In this document: positions 41,501-48,507 of the stretch, piece by piece | Position numbering within the stretch: position 1 is the stretch's first letter | Layout: the number at the start of each line of letters is the position of its first letter | NCBI GenBank assembly: GCA_035289905.1 | Contig: DATDVT010000026.1 | Location: 1 to 53,777, forward strand | From: DATDVT01 sp035289905 | GTDB lineage: Archaea > Nanobdellota > Nanobdellia > SCGC-AAA011-G17 > GW2011-AR18 | Length of the DNA stretch: 53,777 nucleotides | Direction: 5' to 3' | Notes under the pieces: generated by a model | The model's database searches: none | Told to the model about the DNA's origin: nothing | What the model saw: only the letters and a program-made list of their open reading frames with translations | Made by a program: the position numbers and the translations under genes

Positions 41501-42191
41501 AGGCAATTTAGAATTAAAAAAATTTCAATATTTTAGTATCTTAAAAAAAGCAGTTGAATTGTTTAAATTAAGTGACTTTAGAGTTTATCTTAGAGATAAT
41601 TCAATTAGGTTATTAAAAAATGGAGAATATTTATCTGAATCTGAAATTGTTATAGATGAGGGTGTAGAGGAATCTATAGTGAATTTATTAATTGGGGCTA
41701 ATGTTTATTATATTCAGTTAGTTTATAAGACAGTTGAAAAGGGTGAATGGTCTTTTGGATTGTATCAGCCAAAATACAACGGTGAAAGGGGGATTGTTGG
41801 ATTGCATTTAGATATTGATGTTTCTATTTTAAAAGAAGAGGGGCAGCTGTTAGTTAATTTTATTCCTTTAGGGGAAGATAGGCTTGTTATTGGTGGTGGT
41901 CTTGATTGTTTGAGAATAAAATTTATAAAGGGAAAAGAAGTTAGTATAAACTATGATTTGTTGAGCGATAGGTTCATTCAGAATTATTCTGATGCTATGT
42001 TTGAATATTTAGGTGATGAAGAGTTGAATGGAGCTAGTGTTGGGGAGTTTATTAGTGATGAATTTAATAAGGATGATAGTATTTCTTTAAATGAACAGTT
42101 GATGGATGCCTTAGGGCAAAAAAATATAGAGTTAGGTCTTGTTGAGCTTAATATTTTGATTGATAAAATTGTTGAGAAGCTTAGAAAATAG
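38565..42191 (+). CDS. Giant soluble protein of repeated Ig-like units, unknown
   Basis: A 1208-aa protein with no signal peptide and no TM segment. It begins MAEPLIINVKIGEGKNVEVF and consists of about eight to ten beta-rich units with recurring turns such as DYQFYLEIEDSVGVLENIGI, SLNVKVEDPSDKVGSVVLWY, VVDDKRGIIDQVRFGWF. Each unit resembles an Ig-like strand order with a conserved W-F/Y near its middle. The C-terminal 280 residues differ (helical, ending NILIDKIVEKLRK). AAGGAG at 38553-38558 precedes the ATG by 6 nt. Its start overlaps the six-TM gene, so the two products probably form a complex. Confidence 0.68.
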   Translation: MAEPLIINVKIGEGKNVEVFYSDSSNLVAKVGFIYKKVDEEFWHKEISEVKSSKQLFDSWKEKETVKMVKLNILFDEHFSGAYEYKVALFNSNEEVLVESDDSCFFVMPESDLGLKIISPRDVIEDNNGKIGLQQGLNFVYDLKGLSPLSSNVFVRWFLVEGDYVDNGLFSEGGLIKNNKVKFLFDSDTKDLDKFKRYSLEDFDITNKGIYTLIVGVFKEEIIESNLIDQDSILLDVVDSDLNVKMKVIEVVDSITREKIYSVLNNKDIIKLRDDIDYQFYLEIEDSVGVLENIGIGYNGRYKTISALNKEFTLKFDSPWVGERIVEISPIGLNGNLVGEIFRFIVLCEEGDRNGVRFKFLAYKDLLGNNVTRLLKENSNNFISKQLYEVGVNVFNFSGNVEAVEFGYIVNNLEEPLFLVKPISVLKGSAGDISFPYDFSALNWRGDLILYVRGVLGLRKNSIKYTTPSYIKISTSGVEVYLSDYRTGLKPYGVKFGQILSLNVKVEDPSDKVGSVVLWYQCKDKGEFVVAVDYPEGDVLNEGENLVRRIGSKDFSIDWSVSCDDDFLLIVRAYGKGDKTNVLNEQRINFELLEVVSVIVKFLHNLNSEGIYEVPFGDFNLVVDYDNSVGLAAEVYIKYDNYFLGRISIPKGKNRLVLPYNFKLLRGWDGERKFVTQCVDSKGYLVGKGDVLRVKLIDKKLSESTKIELNSVNAKRFDDYYLLNKRVGENLFKLKIVNKDKDIDRIVLGEVMGGGIFELLGVVFDKNKHVQILDVEDIFDLWWDGNKEVCFVGYDKKGIVSTNVVKVILRLPETNVKLVGLNDIKVINKGERYDIYSLENEYRVVVDDKRGIIDQVRFGWFDEFGYNVYIDLKKDRMFKYEFRAKELWSGDKDCYIVGVDNNRKFVGPVFNFILRRYSEDDLALMLREKYLARYLWWGSKNQYSSEDLLAIDLGVVLLQSFFSSLKINQKNIYGELVLGGNLELKKFQYFSILKKAVELFKLSDFRVYLRDNSIRLLKNGEYLSESEIVIDEGVEESIVNLLIGANVYYIQLVYKTVEKGEWSFGLYQPKYNGERGIVGLHLDIDVSILKEEGQLLVNFIPLGEDRLVIGGGLDCLRIKFIKGKEVSINYDLLSDRFIQNYSDAMFEYLGDEELNGASVGEFISDEFNKDDSISLNEQLMDALGQKNIELGLVELNILIDKIVEKLRK

Positions 42192-42235
42192 AGAAAATGT
42201 TTTTAAATAAATTTCTAAAACGAAAATTTATTGAG

Positions 42236-43246
42236 TTAATTGTTAAAAAACCCAGATAAATTATTTTGCTCTTTTTTTAAAAGATTTTTTGATTTATTTA
42301 GGAGAATATCAATTCTTTCTTTTGAGAAATCATGTTTTTCAATTAAAATTTCTTTTAGTTTTTTTTCATCAATTGGATTCCATTTTAATTTATAATCTTT
42401 TGTTACAGGTATTTTTGTGAATATATTATATATTTCTCTCCAATTAAAATCTGCTTCTTTAAATATTTCTTCAGGTGATTGGGTTTTTATAAGTTTTAAT
42501 GCTTTTTTTGGACCAATTCCTTTTATTCCTCCTGGATTAAAGTCTGTGCCTACAAGAATTCCTAAAGTGATTAATTGATCATAATTTATTTCTAATGATT
42601 TTAATGTATCTTCTAATTTTATTTCTTCTAAAAAAGTATAGATGATTTTTCCATAAACAGTTTTTCTTTTTTGTGATAAAGTTAGATTTCTGATTAAGAT
42701 TGGTGTGCCAAATAGTAAGGAATCTGCATCTTGAGATGCTGTTGCGTAAACATCTTTATTTTTGCACATGAATGCGGCTTGTGCTTCTGCTTCAGAGGGG
42801 GCTTCTATTATTGGCAGCCCTAATGCTTTAATTAATTCTTTTGCTTCTTCAGTCATTTCTTTTGTAAGTCTAGATGTTGTTTTTGCATATTTTAGCATGT
42901 TCTTAATATCTTTTTCTTGACTTGCTTCTAGGTATTTATTATAACCTTTAAGTTTTTGTTCTTTTCTTAATTCTCTTTCTCTTTCTTTTAATTTTGGTGC
43001 AATACCATCAAAAATGTAGATAATTTTTATGTTTTTATTCATTAAATTTATGGTTCTTGATAGTAATCCTTGTAGATGAGAGGTTATGTTTCCTTGAGTA
43101 TCCATTAATGGTGTTCCATCATACTGCCTTATTGATGAGAGAAATTGATATAATACGTTGAATGCATCGATAGCTATTATTTTGTTATTCAAATCATTAA
43201 AACTAATTTCTTTCTTTGGTAATAATTCTGAGATGTTAACTCCCAT
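42236..43246 (-). CDS. fen1: Flap endonuclease 1 (FEN1)
   Basis: A 336-aa structure-specific nuclease that removes 5-prime flaps during Okazaki-fragment maturation and repair. Catalytic acidic residues are in place: D27 (IIAIDAFN), D80 (IYIFDG), the EAPSEAEAQ segment, ASQDADSLLFG and LVGTDFNPGGIKGIGPKKA with the helix-hairpin-helix. The C-terminus QNNLSGFF (327-334) is a good PCNA-interacting (PIP) motif. Length is normal. The convergent neighbour ends 44 nt away without overlap. Confidence 0.95.
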   Translation of the reverse strand: MGVNISELLPKKEISFNDLNNKIIAIDAFNVLYQFLSSIRQYDGTPLMDTQGNITSHLQGLLSRTINLMNKNIKIIYIFDGIAPKLKERERELRKEQKLKGYNKYLEASQEKDIKNMLKYAKTTSRLTKEMTEEAKELIKALGLPIIEAPSEAEAQAAFMCKNKDVYATASQDADSLLFGTPILIRNLTLSQKRKTVYGKIIYTFLEEIKLEDTLKSLEINYDQLITLGILVGTDFNPGGIKGIGPKKALKLIKTQSPEEIFKEADFNWREIYNIFTKIPVTKDYKLKWNPIDEKKLKEILIEKHDFSKERIDILLNKSKNLLKKEQNNLSGFFNN

Positions 43247-43308
43247 TTTTAGTTTAAGATTGTTTTATATTTAATAAAATTTATTAATGTAGAAAAATAA
43301 ATAGTTTT

Positions 43309-43914
43309 GTGATATTAAAAAAGAGCTTTAAGCATGGATGGTTTTATATGTATAGATTACATAAAGATAAAATAGATCATTTGTGTTGTGATGAACTAAA
43401 TAATTATTTGTTTGATGTTTTACATAATTGTGATGATGAAAAATTTTGTAATGGTCCAAGGAGTAGCGCTTTAAGATTTGATTTAGGGATTAATGTTAAA
43501 GAGGTATTGAATCATGAAGTTTGTGGTTTGACTTCTAGGGGATTAGAGGAAAATTTTGAGAGGTTTAAGACAGCACATTCACAAGTTCAAGTTTATATGT
43601 TAGAAAACGATGATAAGACTATTGGTGTTGAGGTTCCTGTTTGGTTTGAGAAGGAAGAAATGAACACTTTTAAGAATATTTTTGGTGGATGTGGCGGTGT
43701 TTTGAGTGGACATATCGATATTTTAAGGGTAGATAATGAAAAGGTTTGGGTTTTGGACTATAAACCTAATGCTTATAAAGAGAAGTATGCTGCTACACAG
43801 GTTTATTTCTATGCTTTGATGTTAAGTGCTAGAACTGGGATTTCTTTGAATAAATTTAGATGTGGTTATTTTGATTCTTCTAGGTGTTACATATTTAAGG
43901 CAATTTTAGAATAA
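43309..43914 (+). CDS. PD-(D/E)XK nuclease, Cas4/RecB-like fold
   Basis: A 201-aa protein (GTG start; ATG 43348 would give 188 aa). The nuclease core shows E108 in IGVEVPVW, D137 in SGHIDILRV, D150 and K152 in WVLDYKPN, and a QxxxY motif at Q164 in TQVYFYALML, the arrangement of RecB/Cas4-like exonucleases. The four cysteines of a Cas4 Fe-S cluster are not arranged as such, so I do not call it Cas4. No CRISPR array is present. Position beside FEN1 suggests DNA repair. Confidence 0.7.
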   Translation: MILKKSFKHGWFYMYRLHKDKIDHLCCDELNNYLFDVLHNCDDEKFCNGPRSSALRFDLGINVKEVLNHEVCGLTSRGLEENFERFKTAHSQVQVYMLENDDKTIGVEVPVWFEKEEMNTFKNIFGGCGGVLSGHIDILRVDNEKVWVLDYKPNAYKEKYAATQVYFYALMLSARTGISLNKFRCGYFDSSRCYIFKAILE

Positions 43915-43944
43915 CTTTATTACTTTATTTAGTTTTATTTGTAT

Positions 43945-44385
43945 ATGAATTTTTTATTAATTGTTTTTGTAGTATGGATTGCAATGATTGCTCATTCTTT
44001 TTGGGAGGCATCGGTTGAAGGAAAAAACGCTTGGGATAAGAATAAATATGGCTGGAAGTGGAGATTTGCTAAGAATATCTCTCTAACAAGATATCATTTT
44101 TGGTTGTTTGTTATTTATTTGCCTATATTAATTATTCTATTACCAATTGTTATTGTTGGATTTAGTTGGAAATTATTTGGGATTCTAAGTAGTGCTTACT
44201 TTTCAGGAATGGTAATAGAAGATTTTTTTTGGTTTGTTGTAAATACTGAGATTAAATTTAAAGATTCTTGGAATCCTAGCTTTGCTAATTATTATCCTTG
44301 GTTAGTTATTGGGCGATTTAGGATTCCTGTTTATTATTTAGTGGGTATTGGTATTGCTGTTTTGTTTTGGATATTTTTTGTTTAG
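43945..44385 (+). CDS. Four-TM membrane protein, unknown
   Basis: A 146-aa protein from ATG 43945, with an in-frame TTG 6 nt earlier. Four hydrophobic segments are visible, with tryptophan-rich loops (EGKNAWDKNKYGWKWRFAKN, FWFVVNTEIKFKDSWNPSF). The motif SFWEASVEGKNAWDK and the EDFFWFV segment recall carotenoid-synthesis or transport-type small membrane proteins only loosely; I assign no family. Its stop codon TAG (44383-44385) lies inside a copy of the TTTAGGACAGAAC motif. Confidence 0.6.
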   Translation: MNFLLIVFVVWIAMIAHSFWEASVEGKNAWDKNKYGWKWRFAKNISLTRYHFWLFVIYLPILIILLPIVIVGFSWKLFGILSSAYFSGMVIEDFFWFVVNTEIKFKDSWNPSFANYYPWLVIGRFRIPVYYLVGIGIAVLFWIFFV

Positions 44386-44393
44386 GACAGAAC
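44381..44393. repeat. Recurrent motif, copy 2 (TTTAGGACAGAAC, reverse of copy 1)
   Basis: Its reverse complement continues as AGTTCTGTCCTAAA, matching copy 1 at 13 of 14 positions. It overlaps the stop codon of the four-TM gene, sits beside TTATATAAAA, and coincides with the change of plus-strand composition from G/T-biased to C/A-biased. Copy 3 at 53598 is in the opposite orientation. Confidence 0.5.
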
Positions 44394-44500
44394 TTATATA
44401 AAAAATCTATCTATATTGTCTTTCTAATCATAAAACTTATAGTTTTTAACAATTAATTAAAGTTAATTATTTATAGTCTATTTTAAATAAATTAACATAA

Positions 44501-44511
44501 CCTTTTTATAG
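44501..44511 (+). promoter_or_regulatory. TATA box for topoisomerase I
   Basis: CCTTTTTATAG lies about 22-32 nt before ATG 44533; the 147-nt gap from the preceding gene otherwise holds AT-rich sequence and the copy 2 motif. Confidence 0.5.
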
Positions 44512-44532
44512 TTTATCTCTAAAAATCAATAA

Positions 44533-46731
44533 ATGAAAACCCAATTAATAATAACAGAGAAACCATCCGTAGCAGAAAAAATAGCTCAAGCATTAAAAGA
44601 AACAAAGATAGAAAAACATAAAGAAGGAAAGGTTGCTTATTATATATTAACAAGAAATAATATAAAAATAAGTATAGTTTGTGCGGTTGGTCATTTATAC
44701 ACAGTTACCGAGAAAGATAAAAAAGGTTGGAAATACCCCACATTCAATACAGAATGGAAAGCATCTTATGAAGTAAATAAAGATTCAGCATATATAAAAC
44801 CTTATTTAACAATAATAAAAAAACTCTGCAAGGACTCTGAAGAAATAATAATAGCTACAGATTGGGATATAGAAGGAGAAGTTATTGGAGAAAGAATTCT
44901 AAAATTCATATGCAAAAAATCTGAAGCAAAAAGAATGAATTATTCTACAACAACAAAAGAAGATTTATTAAGTTCATACGAACACCTAGCAAAAACATAC
45001 GATAAAAAATTAGCAGAAGCTGGAATTACAAGGCATGAACTAGATTTTATATTTGGAATAAATCTTTCTAGAGCACTAACCCTTTCAATAAAACACGCGT
45101 TAAACAGATTCAAAATACTGTCTTCCGGAAGAGTTCAAGGTCCAGCTCTAAAAATTTTATATAATCGAGAACTAGAAATAGAAAATTTTAAACCTGTTCC
45201 ATTCTTTGAAATATACCTAAACTCAGAAACAAAAAAGAAAGAAATAATAAAGGCTCAACACGAAAAAGGAAAAATAGAAGATAAAAAAGAAGCAGAAAAA
45301 ATTTATAAAAAAATTAAAGATGAAAAAAATGCAACAATAAAAAATATTGAAAAAAGACAATATAAACAACTTCCACCTTTCCCTTTCGATCTAACAACTT
45401 TACAAACAGAAGCATACTCCGTACTAAAAATTACTCCAAAAAAAACATTAGAAATAGCACAAAACCTCTATACAAATTCCTATATCTCCTACCCTAGAAC
45501 ATCCTCACAAAAACTACCAGAATCTATAGGATACAAAAAAATATTAAAAAAATTAGAAACAAAATTCAAAGAAGAATGTACTTTTTTGCTTTCAAAAGAA
45601 AACCTTAAACCAAGAGAAGGAGATAAAACAGATCCTGCTCACCCCTCATGTTATCCCACAGGTGAAATACCAAAAAAATTATCGCCTCAAGAAGCAAAAT
45701 TATACGAATTAATAGTTAGAAGATTTTTCTCAGTATTTGGAGAACAAGCATTAAGAGAAACCCAAACATTAACAATTGACGTAAAAAAAGAAAACTTCGT
45801 TGCCAAAGGTACAGTTACTTTAAAACCTGGTTGGCATGATTTATATAAACCATTCTTAAAAATAAAAGAAGAAACATTGCCTATAGTTATTTTAAATGAT
45901 AGTTTACACATTAAAAAAATAAATCTTGAAAAAAAAGAAACGCAACCTCCTGCAAGATATAATGAAGCTTCAATAATTAAAGAACTCGAGGCCAAATCAC
46001 TTGGAACAAAATCTACAAGAAGCACCATTATAGATAATTTATTCCAAAGAAATTATACTGAAGGAAGACCCATCAAAGTAACAGAATTAGGTAAAAAAAC
46101 TATCAATACTCTATTGAAATATTGTCCAGAAATACTAGATGAGAAGCTTACCAGAGATTTTGAAGAAGATATGGAAGCAATCCAACAAAAAGAAAAAAAA
46201 GGTTCAGAAGTAATAGAGGCTGCTGAAAAATTCCTGACCATAAGTTTAAAAAAATTCAAAACACATGAAAAAGAAATAGGAAAAGAACTTGGAGAAGCAA
46301 ATATAGAAACACAACAAAAACAATCAAAAATTGGTCCTTGTCCTATATGCAAAAAAGGAGAACTAACAATTAAAAGAGGAAAATTTGGTTTGTTTATAGC
46401 TTGTACAGAATATCCTAAATGTAATGCAACCTTTAAAATACCACAAGGAAAAATACTGTCTAACGAAAAATCATGTGAACAATGTAACTATCCAACAATA
46501 AAATTAATCAAAGCAAGACGTGCCCCTCAAATTTTATGTATAAATCCCGATTGTCCAACAAAAAAAATTAACGAAAAGGAGATATTATCAGAAAAAAGAA
46601 AATGTCCAAATTGTGGCACAGAATTAATAATTAGAAAATCTGCATACGGTGCATTCTTAGCCTGCCCTAACTATCCAAAATGCAAACATATTGAAGCAAT
46701 AAAACAAAATAAAGATTATCAAAAAAAATAA
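44533..46731 (+). CDS. topA: DNA topoisomerase I (type IA)
   Basis: A 732-aa type IA enzyme that relaxes negative supercoils by cutting one strand. The Toprim domain starts LIITEKPSVAEKIAQAL and holds TDWDIEGEVIGERI (109-122). SSGRVQGPAL follows, and the catalytic tyrosine is Y320 in SYISYPRTSS. Three C-terminal zinc ribbons are visible: CPICKKGE...CTEYPKC, CEQCNYPT...CINPDC, and CPNCGTE...CPNYPKC. No helicase domain, so this is not reverse gyrase. The plus-strand coding sequence is strongly A/C-rich, unlike plus-strand genes just upstream. It overlaps convergent radB by 13 nt. Confidence 0.94.
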   Translation: MKTQLIITEKPSVAEKIAQALKETKIEKHKEGKVAYYILTRNNIKISIVCAVGHLYTVTEKDKKGWKYPTFNTEWKASYEVNKDSAYIKPYLTIIKKLCKDSEEIIIATDWDIEGEVIGERILKFICKKSEAKRMNYSTTTKEDLLSSYEHLAKTYDKKLAEAGITRHELDFIFGINLSRALTLSIKHALNRFKILSSGRVQGPALKILYNRELEIENFKPVPFFEIYLNSETKKKEIIKAQHEKGKIEDKKEAEKIYKKIKDEKNATIKNIEKRQYKQLPPFPFDLTTLQTEAYSVLKITPKKTLEIAQNLYTNSYISYPRTSSQKLPESIGYKKILKKLETKFKEECTFLLSKENLKPREGDKTDPAHPSCYPTGEIPKKLSPQEAKLYELIVRRFFSVFGEQALRETQTLTIDVKKENFVAKGTVTLKPGWHDLYKPFLKIKEETLPIVILNDSLHIKKINLEKKETQPPARYNEASIIKELEAKSLGTKSTRSTIIDNLFQRNYTEGRPIKVTELGKKTINTLLKYCPEILDEKLTRDFEEDMEAIQQKEKKGSEVIEAAEKFLTISLKKFKTHEKEIGKELGEANIETQQKQSKIGPCPICKKGELTIKRGKFGLFIACTEYPKCNATFKIPQGKILSNEKSCEQCNYPTIKLIKARRAPQILCINPDCPTKKINEKEILSEKRKCPNCGTELIIRKSAYGAFLACPNYPKCKHIEAIKQNKDYQKK

Positions 46732-47324
46732 ATACCTTTATCATTAATTTCAAACTCCAAAGATTTATTATCAAAAATTAGTTTTCTAGGATTTTTAGAT
46801 AAAAAATATTTGCTATTACAGTTTTCCATAACAAAATTCCCACCAACACACTTAACCACATTATTATTAATGTCACAATATACTTGATTTAAAACCAGAA
46901 CACAACTGTTTACACTAAATTTTTTTAGAATATTAAAATATTTTTTTACAAGAGTATTAGCTAAGAGATAATTCATCTTCAATTCTTCTCGATAATAATA
47001 ACCTAAGCTATCTAATACCAACAAATCACACTTTAAAGGTAATTTTTCTAATAATTTAAATTGTTCTTCTAAACTATGCACCTTAAAAACAATAAGAGAA
47101 TCATAAACCTTTCCATTTGATATTTGTTTAAATCTATCCATATTAAACCCATTCTCAGAATCAATATAAAATACCTTTTTTCCCTTAGAAGCAAAAAAAT
47201 TGCTTGCCATCATTCCTAAAGTCGTCTTTCCAGTAGCACACGCTCCATAAATTAAATTAATCCCCCTAGAAAAACCACCAATTCTCAAATCTAAATCCCC
47301 ACAACCAGTACTAAACATAATCAA
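46719..47324 (-). CDS. radB: RadB-like RecA-family ATPase
   Basis: A 201-aa RecA-fold protein of RadB size, lacking the N-terminal helix-hairpin-helix domain of RadA. It opens FSTGCGDLDLRIGGFSRG, Walker A GACATGKTT is at 27-35, YIDSENGFN and a Walker B CDLLVLDSLGYYY follow, then VLVLNQVYCD. RadB is thought to modulate RadA-dependent recombination. The start is ATG 47324, about 20 nt after a TTTAAATATATTTA TATA element on this strand. Overlaps the topA end by 13 nt. Confidence 0.85.
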   Translation of the reverse strand: MIMFSTGCGDLDLRIGGFSRGINLIYGACATGKTTLGMMASNFFASKGKKVFYIDSENGFNMDRFKQISNGKVYDSLIVFKVHSLEEQFKLLEKLPLKCDLLVLDSLGYYYREELKMNYLLANTLVKKYFNILKKFSVNSCVLVLNQVYCDINNNVVKCVGGNFVMENCNSKYFLSKNPRKLIFDNKSLEFEINDKGIYFF

Positions 47325-47426
47325 TCTAAGAAATTCAACTTTAAATATATTTAGTATAAATTATTTACTACCAAGAAAGAATAACAAACCAAAAGCCTTA
47401 AATACATGAAAAAAAATTAAAAAAAT

Positions 47427-48080
47427 ATGAAAAGATTGCCAAAACCCATATTGCCAAAAGAAGTATATGAATTTACAGAAGAAGATTGGATATCCTTCGA
47501 AGATTCATGTAAAGAAATCCCACAAAAATGTTTAAACGAAAAACCTTCTAAAAAAAATGTAGAAGATTTATCTGATCAATTACCTACTGAGGAAGATTTA
47601 TCTGATCAATTACCTACTGGGGAATATTTATTAACAAATTACCCTGGAATTCACCCATTATCTCAATTTATAAATGGCAGAGCAGTTATTAATTTTTATA
47701 GAGCATGGGATCACAATGAAAACAAAGGACCTCAAGACTATCCATCAACTAGTAATAAAATTCGTGTAATAAACATTCCTGATCCTAATGAAAAAAAACT
47801 TACAGAAGAACAACTAAAAAGTCTATATGAAACACTTTTTAAAAAAACCAATATTTTTACAAAGGGAGATATAAAAATTATAAATCAAAGATTAATTAAT
47901 AATTCTGGACTAGAAGTCTTTGTTAATGAACAAAGAACCAATAATATTGAATTAAAACATAGAGATAGAATTGGTATAGGAACAGAATACCCCCCTGAAA
48001 TAGAATTTATTTATTTAATCTCTCAACCATATTCTCAAAACCAGTTAAAAAATCATCAAACAAATCATCCCCCTTCTTAA
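47427..48080 (+). CDS. Unknown protein with tandem EDLSDQLPT repeats
   Basis: A 217-aa protein starting MKRLPKPILPKEVYEFTEED. Residues 46-65 hold a tandem duplication EDLSDQLPTE-EDLSDQLPTG. The C-terminal half has strands and a segment ELKHRDRIGIGTEYPPEIEF that is weakly FHA-like (L-H-GD-I-IG), which I note without assigning. The last 24 codons overlap the convergent gene by 74 nt. CTTAAATAC about 22-30 nt upstream may be a TATA box. Confidence 0.55.
   Translation: MKRLPKPILPKEVYEFTEEDWISFEDSCKEIPQKCLNEKPSKKNVEDLSDQLPTEEDLSDQLPTGEYLLTNYPGIHPLSQFINGRAVINFYRAWDHNENKGPQDYPSTSNKIRVINIPDPNEKKLTEEQLKSLYETLFKKTNIFTKGDIKIINQRLINNSGLEVFVNEQRTNNIELKHRDRIGIGTEYPPEIEFIYLISQPYSQNQLKNHQTNHPPS
47562..47621 (+). 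repeat. Tandem duplication of a 30-nt unit
   Basis: Two adjacent 30-nt units (47562-47591, 47592-47621) differ at one position (GAG versus GGG). They keep the reading frame of the surrounding gene, indicating a very recent in-frame slip or duplication. Confidence 0.9.
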
Positions 48081-48432
48081 ATCTCCTAAGTTTATAATAT
48101 TCACTAACATTAACCAACTGTCTAGCTAATTTATTAAACACTCTAATATAAATCACCATATCTTCAGATTTACCAAAACGTATTATCTTTTCTAAAGCAA
48201 GTTTATATCTTTTATAATCACTTTTATTCTTCATAATTCTCTGTAAATTAATATATTCTTTAATAAATTCATTAAAATAAACTAAAGATTTATCATCCTC
48301 TTTTTCATAAGCCTCAACAGCCCTAATAAAAGGATCAACCATCCCCATAACAACCTTTCTTATCCTTTTAGCCTCTACAGAAGTATCAACCGCTTTCCTA
48401 CCAAAAATCAACTCCTTTAATGTATCAAACAT
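48007..48432 (-). CDS. All-helical protein, unknown
   Basis: A 141-aa mainly helical protein: MFDTLKELIFGRKAVDTS then VMGMVDPFIRAVEAYEKEDD, and LEKIIRFGKSEDMVIYIRVF. No metal or nucleotide motif is visible. Charged residues and regular spacing suggest a soluble helical bundle. Its last 24 codons overlap the 3-prime end of the convergent gene by 74 nt, much longer than other overlaps here. It is divergent from the Cdc48 gene. Confidence 0.55.
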   Translation of the reverse strand: MFDTLKELIFGRKAVDTSVEAKRIRKVVMGMVDPFIRAVEAYEKEDDKSLVYFNEFIKEYINLQRIMKNKSDYKRYKLALEKIIRFGKSEDMVIYIRVFNKLARQLVNVSEYYKLRRFKKGDDLFDDFLTGFENMVERLNK

Positions 48433-48507
48433 CCTATAATTATTCTACTCTACTTTAAAAATATTTCTAGAGAAAGGCTTAAATATATTTATAAATAAAA
48501 ACAAATC

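Noticed and set aside
43309..43914. Cas4 and a CRISPR locus
   Set aside because: No regularly spaced repeats or other cas genes anywhere in the window, and no four-cysteine cluster.
44533..46731. Reverse gyrase
   Set aside because: The protein has only the type IA topoisomerase part plus zinc ribbons; no N-terminal helicase domain.
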